Assembly (NCBI GenBank): GCA_024641965.1
Contig: JAHECC010000012.1
Coordinates: forward strand, 1 to 40,619
Direction of reading: 5' to 3'
DNA: 40,619 nt
Source: Rubrivivax sp.
GTDB lineage: Bacteria; Pseudomonadota; Gammaproteobacteria; Burkholderiales; Burkholderiaceae_C
Shown here: one piece after another, positions 24,937-33,022 of the stretch
How positions within the stretch are numbered: position 1 is the first letter of the stretch
How the letters are laid out: the number at the start of each line of letters is the position of its first letter
Position numbers and translations under genes: made by a program
Notes under the pieces: generated by a model
What the model saw: only the letters and a program-made list of their open reading frames with translations
Told to the model about the DNA's origin: nothing
The model's database searches: none

Positions 24937-27441
24937 TCAGGCGTTGCTGCTGGCGCGCACTTCCTCGATCGTCGTCATCCCGGCCCAGACCTTGTCGATG
25001 CCATCCTGGCGCAGCGTGTGCAGTCCTTCGGACAGCGCGGTGCGAAGCAGCTCGTCGGGCCGCGCGCCGGTCTGTATGAGGTGACGGATCTGGCGTGTCA
25101 CCACCAGCAACTCGTGAATGGCGGCGCGGCCGCGCAGACCCAGGTCGTCGCAGCTCGGGCAACCCTTGGCGAAGTGGTGCATCAGCTTGCCGTTCTTGCC
25201 GAAGCGCTTTTTCCAGCTGACCAGCACGTCGTCTGGCTTCGGCTTGTGCGCGGCGTCGCCGAAGGCACGCAGGTAATCAGCCATCAGTTCCTCGGTCTGC
25301 AGCGGCGTCGCTTCCTCGGTCACGACGCACTTGCTGCACAGCCGGCGCACCAGGCGCTGCGCCAACACGCCGAGCAGCGAATCGGCAAAGTTGAAGGGGT
25401 CCATGCCCATGTCGAGCAGCCGGGTCACGGTTTCCACCGCGCTGTTGGTGTGCAGCGTGCTCATCACCAGGTGGCCGGTGAGCGATGCTTCCACCGCCAT
25501 CTTCGCGGTCTCACCGTCGCGGATTTCGCCGACCATGATCACGTCCGGATCGGCACGCAGGAAGGCGCGCAGCGCCTTGGCGAAGGTCCAGTCGATCTTC
25601 GGGTTGACCTGCACCTGGCGGATGCCCGCTTGGGTGATTTCTATCGGGTCCTCGGCCGTCCAGATCTTGCGTTCGGGCTGGTTGATGTAGCCCAGCACCG
25701 AATGCAGCGTGGTCGTCTTGCCCGAGCCGGTAGGCCCGACGCACAGCAGCATGCCGTAGGGGCGCTGCGCAGCGGCCTTGATGTCGCGCAGGTTGGTCGG
25801 GCTCAGGCCCAGGCTGTCCAGCGGGATCGGTTTGGCCGAGGACAGCAGCCGCAACACCGCATCTTCCAGGCCGTTGGCGGTGGGGATGGTGGCGACGCGC
25901 AGCTCCAGTCGCGCCCCGGCGAGGAACTTGCCGAAGTTGATCTTGCCGTCCTGAGGCTTGCGCCGCTCGCTGATGTCCAGGTCGCACATGATCTTCAGCC
26001 GCGCGAGCATCGCGTTGCGGTAGGTGTGCGGCAGCTCCATGTAAGGCCGCAGCGAGCCGTCCTTGCGGAAGCGGATGCGCACCTTTTCGCGCCCGGGCTG
26101 GCATTCGATGTGGATGTCCGACACGCCCTGGGCCTGGGCTTCGCTGATCATCGAGTTGATCAGCCTCACCAACGAGTTGTCGCTCTGCTCGATCGGCGCC
26201 TCGTCGTTGTCGCCGCTGTCACTGCGCTGCTGCTGTTCCAGCGTGGCCAGCAGCTTGCCGGCCTCTTCGGGCTCGTATTCGGCCGCCACGGCGCTGGCGC
26301 CGGAGCCGACGTTGACACCGATGCGTTCGTAGGCCTTGTGCACCGCCGCGCTGAGCAGGCTGGCGCGCGCCAGCACCGGCACCACCTTGGTCTGCGAGGC
26401 GAACTCGATGTCGTCGATGACTTCGGGACGCGACGGGTCTTCCACCGCCACGACCAGTCGCCCGCCGCGCAGCAGCAGCGGCAGCGCCGGCAACCGGCTG
26501 GCCACCGCGTGCGGCAGGCGGGAAAGCGCCTCCGACTCGGCCGCGAATTGCGTCACGTCGACCAGCGGATAACCCATCTTGCGCGCCAGCGCGGTCTGCA
26601 GATCGGGGCGCGAGACCAGGCCGCGGCGCACCAGCAGTTCGCCCAGCGGCAGGCTGCGGTCCTCGCGTTGTTGGGACAGTGCCGTCTCGAGCTGGGTCTG
26701 GTTGATGAAACCCAGCGCGATCAGTGCCTCGCCGATGCGCACCATCGGCATGCGTGCCTGCTCGATGATGGCGCGCTCCAATTCCTCGGCGCTGACGATC
26801 TGCTTGGTCAGCAGGATCGTGCCGAGTTTCTGCGAGCGCAGTTGCTGCTGCTCGGCCAGCGCGCCTTCGATCTGCTTCCGTGTGGCAGCCTTGTTGGCCA
26901 CCAGCACCTCGCCGATGGGCGCGCCGATGTCGACGTGGTCGTAGGCGGCACGCGGCACGAAGTTGCGCAGCACGTTGCCATGTGCGTCTACCGGTGCAAA
27001 CAGGAACAGCCCGGCCTCGGTCTCCAGGTGGCCGATGCTCATGCCGTCCAGCGAAGCGCTGCCCTTCATGTGCACCTTGACGTCCACCGCCGGGCGTTCG
27101 CTCAGCACGCTGGTCGAGTCCTCGCCCGACGCCGTGGGTGGCAGCGGGCGCGTCAGCGTCAATCGGCGGAACTGGTCGAAGCGCAGCGGGATCGCAACAC
27201 GTGCCGGCGGGATGCTCACCCTGGCCACGCCTTCAGCCATGTCCATCGCCAGCAGCGTGCCGGTCATCATCCGACCATTCATGCCTTCGATCTGACACGG
27301 CTCGCCGTCGCCGATCGGTTCCGGTGCGCTGTAGCAGGCATAGGCCGGCGTGGGCCAGGCGAAGGCCTCGCTGGCCTCGGACGGGCATGGCGCATCGTCC
27401 ACGGACACCAGGGACAGCGGCGGCGATGACAGGTCGGACAT
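24937..27441 (-). CDS. GspE/PulE-family secretion or pilus assembly ATPase with MshEN-type N-domains
   Basis: An 834-residue ATPase of the type II secretion/type IV pilus family. The N-terminus (about 50-100) holds a beta-barrel-like segment (MTGTLLAMDMAEGVARVSIP). Next come two MshEN-like units (about 170-320), with repeats GAPIGEVLVANKAATRKQIE and LPLGELLVRRGLVSRPDLQT; such units bind cyclic di-GMP in MshE. The motor domain has Walker A GPTGSGKT (569-576), the Asp box TAEDPIEITQAGIRQVQVNP, Walker B DPDVIMVGEIRD, the His box TGHLVMSTLHTN and the zinc-type CSKC...CPSC pairs. A GAGGAA site precedes the ATG at 27441. Family members average about 560-600 residues, so the N-terminal extension is long. 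No other secretion or pilus gene is present in the window. Confidence 0.9.
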   Translation of the reverse strand: MSDLSSPPLSLVSVDDAPCPSEASEAFAWPTPAYACYSAPEPIGDGEPCQIEGMNGRMMTGTLLAMDMAEGVARVSIPPARVAIPLRFDQFRRLTLTRPLPPTASGEDSTSVLSERPAVDVKVHMKGSASLDGMSIGHLETEAGLFLFAPVDAHGNVLRNFVPRAAYDHVDIGAPIGEVLVANKAATRKQIEGALAEQQQLRSQKLGTILLTKQIVSAEELERAIIEQARMPMVRIGEALIALGFINQTQLETALSQQREDRSLPLGELLVRRGLVSRPDLQTALARKMGYPLVDVTQFAAESEALSRLPHAVASRLPALPLLLRGGRLVVAVEDPSRPEVIDDIEFASQTKVVPVLARASLLSAAVHKAYERIGVNVGSGASAVAAEYEPEEAGKLLATLEQQQRSDSGDNDEAPIEQSDNSLVRLINSMISEAQAQGVSDIHIECQPGREKVRIRFRKDGSLRPYMELPHTYRNAMLARLKIMCDLDISERRKPQDGKINFGKFLAGARLELRVATIPTANGLEDAVLRLLSSAKPIPLDSLGLSPTNLRDIKAAAQRPYGMLLCVGPTGSGKTTTLHSVLGYINQPERKIWTAEDPIEITQAGIRQVQVNPKIDWTFAKALRAFLRADPDVIMVGEIRDGETAKMAVEASLTGHLVMSTLHTNSAVETVTRLLDMGMDPFNFADSLLGVLAQRLVRRLCSKCVVTEEATPLQTEELMADYLRAFGDAAHKPKPDDVLVSWKKRFGKNGKLMHHFAKGCPSCDDLGLRGRAAIHELLVVTRQIRHLIQTGARPDELLRTALSEGLHTLRQDGIDKVWAGMTTIEEVRASSNA

Positions 27442-27507
27442 GGCGATTCCTCGGTGGGGCAAGCGGCACATTGCGGTACGCCACGCAGGCGCACCCTCAC
27501 CCACACG

Positions 27508-27534
27508 ATGCTAGGCGGCGGACCCGCGCGTCAA
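27508..27534 (-). promoter_or_regulatory. candidate promoter of the gspE-like gene
   Basis: On the minus strand TTGACG (27529-27534, 5 of 6 to the -35) and TAGCAT (27508-27513, 4 of 6 to the -10) are separated by 15 bp, slightly short. It lies about 67 bp before the ATG at 27441. Confidence 0.35.
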
Positions 27535-27610
27535 AGGGTCAAAAAGGCCCGTGGAGCCGGTGCTTAAGCGACCACCTTCGGCCTGCGCGAGCAGCGCGGG
27601 GCGTGGGGGC

Positions 27611-30298
27611 TCAATCTGCTTGGCAGGCTTTCAGCGCGGCCTGCACGATGCTTGCCGCATCGACGCGGAAGAACGCACGCAGTGCCGCGCGGGTGTCGCT
27701 GCGGCCAAAGCCGTCGGTGCCGAGCGTGATGTATCCGCGCCCCTCTGGCAGGTAGGCACGCACGCTTTCAGGCACCGCACGCACATAGTCCGTTGCCGCG
27801 ACCACCGGGCCGGCGCTGTCGGCCAGCCGCTGCGCCACGAAGGCTTCGCCGCCCGCCGCCCGTGCGCCGTCGCGGGCCAGTTCGCTCCAGCTGGTGACGC
27901 TGAACACGTGCACGCTCAGCCCTTGGTCGGCCAGCAGTTCGGCGGCCTTCACCACCTCGGTAAGGATCGCGCCGGAGCCCATGAGCGTGACGGCCTTGCC
28001 TGGCGCCCCGCCTTTGCCGCAGCGGCCCAGCTTGTAGCAACCGCGGATGATGGCGGCCTCCACGCCCGCAGGCAGGTTGGGCTGGGCGTAGTTCTCGTTC
28101 ATCGTCGTGACGTAGTAGAAGACGTCGCGCTGCTCGACCAGCATCTCGCGCATGCCGTGGTCGATGATCGCGGCGAGCTCTCCCGCATAGGCCGGGTCGT
28201 AGGCCTTGCAGTTGGGGATCGTCGCGGCGATCAAGTGGCTGCTGCCGTCCTGGTGCTGCAGGCCTTCGCCGCCCAGCGTGGTGCGTCCCGAGGTGGCGCC
28301 GATCAGGAAGCCGCGGGCGCGCTGGTCGGCGGCGGCCCAGATCTGGTCGCCCACACGCTGGAAGCCGAACATCGAGTAGTAGATGTAGAAGGGCAGCATC
28401 GCCAGGCCATGCACGCTGTAGCTGGTGGCCGCGGCCGTCCAGCTGGCCAGCGCGCCGGCTTCGGAGATGCCTTCTTCGAGGATCTGGCCGTCCAGCGCCT
28501 CGCGGTACGACAGCACCGAGCCGATATCCTCGGGCGCGTAGCGCTGGCCCACGCTGGAATAGATGCCGACCTGCTTGAACAGGTTAGCCATGCCGAAGGT
28601 GCGCGCTTCGTCGGCCACGATGGGCACGATGCGCGGGCCCAGGGCCGGGTCCTTGAGCAGCGCGCCCAGCATACGCACGAAAGCCATGGTGGTGCTCATC
28701 TCCTTGCCGCCGGACTGCAAGGCGAAGTGGGCGTACTGCGCCACATCGGGCACCGGCACGACCTCGGCGCTCGTGTAGCGCTTTGGCAGATAGCCGCCCA
28801 GTTGCTGGCGCTTCTGGTGCAGATACTGCAGCTCGGCGCTGTCCTCGGCGGGCTTGTAGAAGTCCAGGTTCGTCACCTGCGCGTCGGTCAACGGCAGGTG
28901 GAAGCGGTTGCGGAAGGCGATCAGATCGGTGTCGTCGAAGTTCTTCTGGCTGTGCGTGGTCATGCGGCCCTGGCCGGCGGCGCCCATGCCGTAGCCCTTC
29001 TTCGTCTGCGCCAGGATCACGCTGGGCTGGCTCTTGTGGGCGGCGGCCGCAGCGTAGGCGGCGTAGATCTTCACCAGGTCGTGACCACCGCGCTTCAGGC
29101 GGTCGATCTGTTCGTCGGTCATGCCCTGGGCCAAGCGCTGCAGTTCCTCGTTCTGGCCGAAGAAGGTGTCGCGGTTGAAGCGGCCGTCCTTGGCGGCGAA
29201 GGTCTGCATCTGGCCGTCCACCGTGTTGGCAAAGGCACGTGCGAGTGCACCGCTCGCGTCGCGCGCGAACAGGCCGTCCCAGTCGCTACCCCAGACCAGT
29301 TTGATCACGTTCCAGCCGGCGCCGGCAAACAGCTTTTCCAGCTCGTCGATGATGCGGCCGTTGCCGCGCACCGGGCCGTCCAGGCGCTGCAGGTTGCAGT
29401 TCACCACCCACACCAGGTTGTCAAGCCTTTCACGCGCGGCCAGCGTGAGTGCGCTCATGCTCTCGGGTTCGTCCATCTCGCCGTCGCCGAACACGCCCCA
29501 CACGGTGCGCCCATCGCAGTCCAGCAGCCCGCGGTGCGACAGGTAGCGCATGAAGCGCGCGTGATAGATCGAACTGATCGGGCCGATGCCCATCGAGCCG
29601 GTGGGGAACTGCCAGAAGTCGGGCATCAGGAACGGATGCGGGTAGCTGCAAAGGCCGCGCGCCTTGCCACCGGCGGCGGCCGTGAGCTCCTGGCGGTAGT
29701 GCAGCAGGTCGTCGGCGCTCAGGCGGCCCTCGAGGAAGGCGCGGGCATAAACGCCGGGCGCGCTGTGCGGCTGGTAGAAGACCAGGTCGCCCAGATGTAG
29801 CGCCCCGACGCCTGCCACTTCGTGCGCGGCACTGCCCCCCGAGGAGGCTGTTTCACCTTGGGGCGGCCCGGCGGTGAAACGCGCATCGGTGCGACCATGG
29901 AAGAAGTGGTTGTTGCCCACCTCGAACAGGTCGGCCGCGCTGGCGTAGCTGGCGATGTGGCCGCCGAGTTCGCCGTGGGCGTGATTCGCGCGCACCACCA
30001 TGGCCAGCGCGTTCCAGCGCATCAAGGAACACAGCCGTTCTTCCAGCGCGAGGTCGCCGGGAAACACCGGCTGCTGTTCCACGCCGATGGTGTTCACGTA
30101 GGGCGTGTTCAGTTCCGGTGTCCAGCCCACGCGCTGGCTGCGCGCGCGGCGCGCCAGTTCGTCGAGCAGGTAACGGGCGCGCTGCGGGCCTTCGGCCACG
30201 ATCAAGGCATCGAAGGCGTCGCGCCACTCTTGGGTCTCTGCCGGGTCGATGTCGCCGTCGGGGGTGTTCATGGTGCCGGTGCTGCCGTGATCGCTCAT
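27611..30298 (-). CDS. aceE: homodimeric E1 component, pyruvate dehydrogenase AceE type (or 2-oxobutyrate MdeB type)
   Basis: An 895-residue thiamine-diphosphate E1 enzyme that decarboxylates pyruvate (or a close 2-oxo acid) and acylates the lipoyl E2. The ThDP motif is GDGEMDEPES (271-280); other conserved blocks are GGHDLVKIYAAY, DEARTFGMANLF, FYIYYSMFGFQRVGD, GRTTLGGEGLQHQDG and LGTDGFGRSDTR. Two oddities stand out. Relative to E. coli AceE there are about 30 extra residues at 139-168, and the C-terminus stops about 25-30 residues early (ALKACQAD). No E2 or E3 gene is adjacent. This may be a paralogue rather than the main pyruvate E1. The start at 30298 is uncertain (alternative ATG at 30271); neither has a clear ribosome site. 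Confidence 0.88.
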   Translation of the reverse strand: MSDHGSTGTMNTPDGDIDPAETQEWRDAFDALIVAEGPQRARYLLDELARRARSQRVGWTPELNTPYVNTIGVEQQPVFPGDLALEERLCSLMRWNALAMVVRANHAHGELGGHIASYASAADLFEVGNNHFFHGRTDARFTAGPPQGETASSGGSAAHEVAGVGALHLGDLVFYQPHSAPGVYARAFLEGRLSADDLLHYRQELTAAAGGKARGLCSYPHPFLMPDFWQFPTGSMGIGPISSIYHARFMRYLSHRGLLDCDGRTVWGVFGDGEMDEPESMSALTLAARERLDNLVWVVNCNLQRLDGPVRGNGRIIDELEKLFAGAGWNVIKLVWGSDWDGLFARDASGALARAFANTVDGQMQTFAAKDGRFNRDTFFGQNEELQRLAQGMTDEQIDRLKRGGHDLVKIYAAYAAAAAHKSQPSVILAQTKKGYGMGAAGQGRMTTHSQKNFDDTDLIAFRNRFHLPLTDAQVTNLDFYKPAEDSAELQYLHQKRQQLGGYLPKRYTSAEVVPVPDVAQYAHFALQSGGKEMSTTMAFVRMLGALLKDPALGPRIVPIVADEARTFGMANLFKQVGIYSSVGQRYAPEDIGSVLSYREALDGQILEEGISEAGALASWTAAATSYSVHGLAMLPFYIYYSMFGFQRVGDQIWAAADQRARGFLIGATSGRTTLGGEGLQHQDGSSHLIAATIPNCKAYDPAYAGELAAIIDHGMREMLVEQRDVFYYVTTMNENYAQPNLPAGVEAAIIRGCYKLGRCGKGGAPGKAVTLMGSGAILTEVVKAAELLADQGLSVHVFSVTSWSELARDGARAAGGEAFVAQRLADSAGPVVAATDYVRAVPESVRAYLPEGRGYITLGTDGFGRSDTRAALRAFFRVDAASIVQAALKACQAD
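29795..29884. repeat. in-frame inserted palindromic element within aceE
   Basis: These 30 codons (residues 139-168 of the E1) are absent from E. coli AceE at the point between NHFF and GGDLVYFQ. They encode a Gly/Ser/Ala-rich stretch (PPQGETASSGGSAAHEV). The DNA has a perfect 8-bp dyad, GTTTCACC (29850-29857) and GGTGAAAC (29873-29880), around TTGGGGCGGCCCGGC. This resembles the GC-rich palindromic repeats that are abundant in Burkholderiales intergenic regions. Length comparison is from memory of the E. coli protein. Confidence 0.6.
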
Positions 30299-30446
30299 GG
30301 CCGGACTGTAGGCTGCGGCGGGCAGAAGCTGCATTCGAAATTGCCCACGTTCGCCGCCCGCTCCGGCCGGTGCCGCGTGTTGGCGCTCCGGGCAGCCATG
30401 CGCCGTCAGCGGCGCGCCTCTCCGTGCGCTGAATGGCGGCTTCGCA

Positions 30447-31661
30447 TCAGCCGGCTTTGACGCGCACCGGCAGCGCCGTCATGCCGCGAAAGACCAGCGA
30501 ATTCAGCCACTGCTGGGTTTCGGTCGCCGGCTCGATATGGGCATAGCGTCGCAGCACGGCCGGAAAGGCCACCTGGCCCTCGGTGCGCGCCAGCGGAAAG
30601 CCCAGGCAGATGTGCGCGCCGAAGCCAAAGCTCAGGTGCGCGGGGCCGTCGCGTTCGATGTCCAGCACATCCGGTTCGGCATAGGCACGCGGGTCCCGAT
30701 TCGCGGCATTGAGCATCATGAACAGCCGGTCGCCCGGCTTCAGCGTCTTGCCGTGGCGCTCATGCTCGACCATCACGACGCGCACCTGCGCACCGGAGGG
30801 CCCTTCGTGGCGCAGCAGCTCTTCGACCGCAGCGTTGATCAGCGACGGATCGTCACGTAGTTTCTGCGTCTGTCGCGGAAACTGCATCAACGACAGCAAT
30901 CCGTTGGCGATGTGGTTCGTCGTCGTCTCGTGGCCGGCAAAGAGCAGCAGGATGCAGGTGGCGACCAGCTCGTCGTCATTCAACGCGTCGTCGCCGTCGC
31001 GCAGGTGCACCAGCTGGCTCAGCATGTCCTCGCCGGGTGCGATGCGGCGCGTCTCGATCAGGCTGCGGAAGTAGGCCGCCATCTGTTGCGTCGCTGCCTG
31101 TGCGGTTTCGTACTTCTGGGCCGACACGCGCGACGAGCCGATGAACAGCGCCATGTCGTCCGACAGCCGCTTCATTAACTTCAAGTCCTCGCGCGGCACG
31201 CCAAGCATGGCCATGATCACCAGGCAGGGCAGCGGGCCGGCGAACTCGGCGATGAAGTCGAATTCCTCCTGACCCTGAAGCCCGTCGAGCAGCCAGCCGG
31301 CGATGGCTTCGATCTGCGGCCGCATGCCCTGCATCGATTTCGCGTGCAGCACCTTGGACGTCAGCCGGCGCAGCCTCGTGTGCTCGGGAGGATCCTTGAA
31401 GACCATCCACAGCGACAGGTAACGCACGATGTCGCCGATCTTCCTGGCCTCCTCGCCCGGCATAGAGGCGAAGAAGGGCTCGAGCCGGTTGGACGACAGC
31501 ATGCCGTCCTGCGTCACGGCCTTGACGTCGTCGTAGCGCGTGAGCACCCAGCTCTTCAGGCGCGGGCTCCAGTGGCACGGATCTTCGTCGCGCATGCGTG
31601 TGAAGAGCGCATAGGGGTCGGCGAGCGTCGCCGGGTCGTCGGGCTTGAAATCGATGTTCAT
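30447..31661 (-). CDS. cytochrome P450
   Basis: A 404-residue soluble bacterial P450 (CYP), normal length. The I-helix oxygen motif is AGHETT (242-247), the K-helix ExxR is E281-R284, and the haem loop FGFGAHICLG holds the axial cysteine C352. It should hydroxylate an organic substrate using electrons from a ferredoxin and reductase; no redox-partner gene is in the window. The ATG at 31661 overlaps the thiolase stop by 4 bp (ATGA), so the two proteins are co-translated. The pairing with a thiolase-like enzyme suggests breakdown of a lipid, terpenoid or steroid acid, but the substrate is not visible. Confidence 0.94.
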   Translation of the reverse strand: MNIDFKPDDPATLADPYALFTRMRDEDPCHWSPRLKSWVLTRYDDVKAVTQDGMLSSNRLEPFFASMPGEEARKIGDIVRYLSLWMVFKDPPEHTRLRRLTSKVLHAKSMQGMRPQIEAIAGWLLDGLQGQEEFDFIAEFAGPLPCLVIMAMLGVPREDLKLMKRLSDDMALFIGSSRVSAQKYETAQAATQQMAAYFRSLIETRRIAPGEDMLSQLVHLRDGDDALNDDELVATCILLLFAGHETTTNHIANGLLSLMQFPRQTQKLRDDPSLINAAVEELLRHEGPSGAQVRVVMVEHERHGKTLKPGDRLFMMLNAANRDPRAYAEPDVLDIERDGPAHLSFGFGAHICLGFPLARTEGQVAFPAVLRRYAHIEPATETQQWLNSLVFRGMTALPVRVKAG

Positions 31662-32917
31662 CGCGACTTCTCGAGAATGTGGATCGCGCAGGCGGCTTCG
31701 TCGAAACCCATCACGCCGCCGCCGTTCTCGATCAAGCCGACCGATGCGCCTTTCACCTGCCGCGCCTCGGCCTCGCCACGCAACTGCAGGCACATCTCGT
31801 AGACCATCGACAGGCCCGTCGCACCGACCGGGTGACCCTTCGACACCAGGCCACCCGAGACATTCACCGGCAACCTGCCGCCCAGCGACGTGGCGCCCGA
31901 TTCGACGAAGCGGCCGCCCTGCCCATCGTCACACAGGCGCAGCATCTCCAGCTGGTACAGCTCGCAGAAGGAGGTCGCATCGTGCACCTCGGCCAGGTGC
32001 ATGTCGCCCGGCTTCAGCCCGGAGCGGGCATAGGCCTTGTCGGCGGCGATGCGCGACAGCCCCGGCTCGTCGAGCCGCCGGTACTTCCCCCCAGACAACG
32101 TGCTGGCGCGGACACGCACCGCGCGGCTCTGCGCGGATTTCGGGAAGTTCGCCAACGCGGCCCCGGAACAGAGGATCGCCGCAGCCGCGCCATCGCCCAG
32201 CGGCGAACACATCGACCGAGTCAGCGGGAAGCTGACTTCGCGGTCTGCCAGCACTTCGTCCACCGTCAATTCGAAGCGGTACTGTGCCTTCGGGTTCAGG
32301 CTGCCGTGGTGGTGGTTCTTCGCCGCACCGGCGGCGATCTGGCGCTGCGTCGTGCCATGGCGCTGCATATGCCATGCGGCCTGCATCGCATAGGTGTCCA
32401 TGAACACCGTGCGGCCGGGGCCGGTGTCGAAGGTCTTGCCGGCTTGTGAACCTGCCCTCGCGTAGTAGTCGTGCCAGCGCTGCGGGTCGAGCTGGTCGAT
32501 GCCGGTGGCGAAGATCGCCGGCGTACGCGCCGGATCGTCGGGGCTGACCAGCTTCTCCACACCCAGCGCGAGGCTGACCTCGGCGTCGCCAGAGAGGATG
32601 TCCTTCCACGCGCCGTGGAAGGCGAATGACGCGGTGGCACAGCCGCCTTCGACGTTGATCATCGGTACGCGCTCGGGGAACAACCCTTCTTCGACCAACG
32701 GGGTGAAAGCCACCTGGCCGCGGATACCGCCTTGCCCCCATTGACCCATGCCGCAGTTGCCGAACCAGGCCTGTTCGATCAGTGCCGCTTCGCCCGTGGT
32801 GATGCCGGCGTCGGCCAGTACCTCCAGGTAGGCTTGTCGCGACAGATCCTGGAAAGACCGCTCGGCATGCTTGCCGAAGGGCGTGCAGGAAGTGCCGATG
32901 ACATAGACGTCGCGCAT
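31658..32917 (-). CDS. thiolase-like protein, SCP2-thiolase type
   Basis: A 419-residue protein of the thiolase superfamily, nearest to the SCP-x type acetyl-CoA acetyltransferases. The nucleophile region is [15 protein letters not shown] (C93). The second site is [11 protein letters not shown] (H312) and the third [14 protein letters not shown] (H362). The classical C-terminal cysteine of degradative thiolases (C-x-G) is replaced by ENGGGVMG, as in many members of this subgroup. It would cleave or form a 3-oxoacyl-CoA, or act on a side chain linked to the P450 substrate. The ATG ([16 protein letters not shown]) is the family-type start. It is first of a two-gene unit with the P450 and diverges from the aldehyde dehydrogenase. 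Confidence 0.88.
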   Translation of the reverse strand: MRDVYVIGTSCTPFGKHAERSFQDLSRQAYLEVLADAGITTGEAALIEQAWFGNCGMGQWGQGGIRGQVAFTPLVEEGLFPERVPMINVEGGCATASFAFHGAWKDILSGDAEVSLALGVEKLVSPDDPARTPAIFATGIDQLDPQRWHDYYARAGSQAGKTFDTGPGRTVFMDTYAMQAAWHMQRHGTTQRQIAAGAAKNHHHGSLNPKAQYRFELTVDEVLADREVSFPLTRSMCSPLGDGAAAAILCSGAALANFPKSAQSRAVRVRASTLSGGKYRRLDEPGLSRIAADKAYARSGLKPGDMHLAEVHDATSFCELYQLEMLRLCDDGQGGRFVESGATSLGGRLPVNVSGGLVSKGHPVGATGLSMVYEMCLQLRGEAEARQVKGASVGLIENGGGVMGFDEAACAIHILEKSR

Positions 32918-32940
32918 GGTGCCGTGGCCGAGCCGGGGAA

Positions 32941-32996
32941 GGGACCGATGCTGGCCGAAGACCGCCGCGTCGTCAACGCGGTTAAGCTGCGGTCCC
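32941..32996. promoter_or_regulatory. nested dyads in the thiolase/aldehyde dehydrogenase divergent region
   Basis: In the 105-bp gap between the divergent starts, GGGACCG (32941-32947) is complementary to CGGTCCC (32990-32996). Within it CCGCGT (32965-32970) pairs with ACGCGG (32976-32981). This could be an operator or an mRNA structure. No regulator gene is adjacent and no clear -10/-35 pair was found. Confidence 0.3.
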
Positions 32997-33022
32997 TGTC
33001 CCGAACCACGAGCGAGCACGAC

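Noticed and set aside
24382-27429. 1015-codon open frame on the + strand
   Set aside because: It is antisense to the GspE-like gene, which has clear Walker and zinc motifs. The long frame is a by-product of strong GC3 codon bias; its product is His/Gln/Arg-rich and matches nothing.
27551-29800. 749-codon open frame on the + strand
   Set aside because: Antisense to the AceE-type gene, with the same compositional artefact.
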